From Paracoccaceae bacterium (GTDB lineage: Bacteria > Pseudomonadota > Alphaproteobacteria > Rhodobacterales > Rhodobacteraceae): 64,000 nt of DNA. Position numbers and translations under genes: made by a program. Positions 63,648 to 64,000 of the stretch are shown here, piece after piece; the stretch's first letter is position 1; the number at the start of each line of letters is the position of its first letter. The stretch is taken from the NCBI GenBank assembly GCA_016778765.1, contig JADHOV010000006.1, positions 34,400 through 98,399 of the forward strand. Direction: 5' to 3'. The notes beneath the pieces were generated by a model, which saw nothing but the letters and a program-made list of their open reading frames with translations, ran no database searches and was not told the DNA's origin.

Positions 63648-64000
63648 AGATCCTGCTTTCAAATCAAATTATATTCAAAGAGCTTATGGGCCATAATTTA
63701 AGTCCGACGCCCAATCGCACTAGACGCTGCAAGTGAAAAATTACCGGCTCGGGCAATTTCTTTGCATGCGTATGCAAAGCATATCACCTAACTCTGAGAT
63801 CAAAGTAAAGCTTCAAGTTGAGTTCCAAAGCTCAACCGCAGATGAGGATCGGGTTTTGAGTTTTTGAATTCGGTTAGTCCTCATTGGCGAAATCTATTAA
63901 TTTCGCAAATACTCAAATTTTTAGGCCATAAACAAATCCGCACCGTCGCAAGTAACTTCTAGCTTGCAACATGAGTTCAGCTTCTGCTTTGGGCTGATTG
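63648..64000. other. Right-edge region upstream of the SnoaL gene
   Basis: 353 bp, AT-rich, no coding frame recognised. It should contain the promoter of the minus-strand SnoaL-like gene; the palindrome listed separately lies here. Confidence 0.4.
63760..63779. promoter_or_regulatory. Palindrome upstream of the SnoaL gene
   Basis: Perfect inverted repeat CTTTGCAT (63760-63767) / ATGCAAAG (63772-63779) with a 4-base centre, 113 bp before the SnoaL start. The size fits a TetR- or LacI-like dimer site. The regulator would be outside the window. Confidence 0.5.

Noticed and set aside
1..64000. CRISPR array, rRNA operon or phage structural genes
   Set aside because: No regularly spaced repeats, no rRNA-like sequence and no capsid, tail or portal proteins were seen.

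Overview
The window reads as chromosomal DNA of a heterotrophic alphaproteobacterium, most likely a marine Rhodobacterales (Roseobacter group) member. The grounds are a fructose ABC locus laid out as frcR-frcBCAK, a four-subunit sarcosine oxidase (soxBDAG), a tripartite tricarboxylate transporter with its two-component system, ATP-type PEP carboxykinase, and the dense supply of ABC uptake systems. This is inference from gene content; no rRNA or species marker is present. No rRNA, tRNA or CRISPR array was seen.

Layout. 0-4 kb: the 3' end of an unknown gene, radC, and a DEAD-box RNA helicase with a long basic tail. 4.2-13.9 kb: an AT-richer block with a family-5 (peptide/opine type) ABC transporter, an amidase, an opposed N,N-dimethylformamidase-like protein and a MOSC protein; it looks like an uptake and hydrolysis system for an amide. 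14.3-19.4 kb: frcR diverging from frcBCAK (fructose-type sugar uptake plus a small kinase), then a convergent 2-hydroxyacid dehydrogenase. 20.8-23.8 kb: glutathionyl-hydroquinone reductase, a truncated-hemoglobin-like protein and a divergent LysR regulator. 24-25.6 kb: an unusual membrane protein whose C-terminus is an OmpR-type winged helix, overlapped by a small secreted protein, divergent from a glycine-zipper protein. 25.8-30.2 kb: a broken small gene, an unknown protein, a FAD oxidoreductase, and a TetR regulator divergent from a membrane-anchored alpha/beta hydrolase with clear palindromic operators between them.

30.6-37.6 kb (minus strand): one operon of a creatinase-fold hydrolase, an Asp/Glu-racemase-superfamily enzyme and soxB-D-A-G, suggesting conversion of a creatine-like compound to sarcosine and on to glycine and C1-tetrahydrofolate. 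A decayed gene and a TSUP exporter follow. 40-46.9 kb: pckA with paired LacI-type half sites upstream, a stand-alone cyclic-nucleotide-binding protein, small membrane and unknown proteins, a membrane adenylate cyclase and an AbrB-duplication membrane protein. 47-53.4 kb: tctC-tctB-tctA-tctD-tctE and a periplasmic binding protein translationally overlapped with the sensor kinase. 53.7-58.8 kb: transaldolase-like aldolase, an IMPACT/YigZ protein, and a LacI regulator with a perfect operator in front of a zinc dehydrogenase and a split UxaA-type lyase (sulfolactate sulfo-lyase SuyAB or a sugar-acid dehydratase), closed by a strong terminator.

58.8-64 kb: a foreign-looking segment: tyrosine recombinase, S33 peptidase-like hydrolase, a broken IS3-family transposase and a two-domain SnoaL-like protein. 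Best candidates for undescribed biology are the inverted ToxR-like regulator pair (24-25 kb), the amide block (4-14 kb), the creatinase-sarcosine oxidase operon, and the sensor kinase plus binding protein unit at 47-50 kb.
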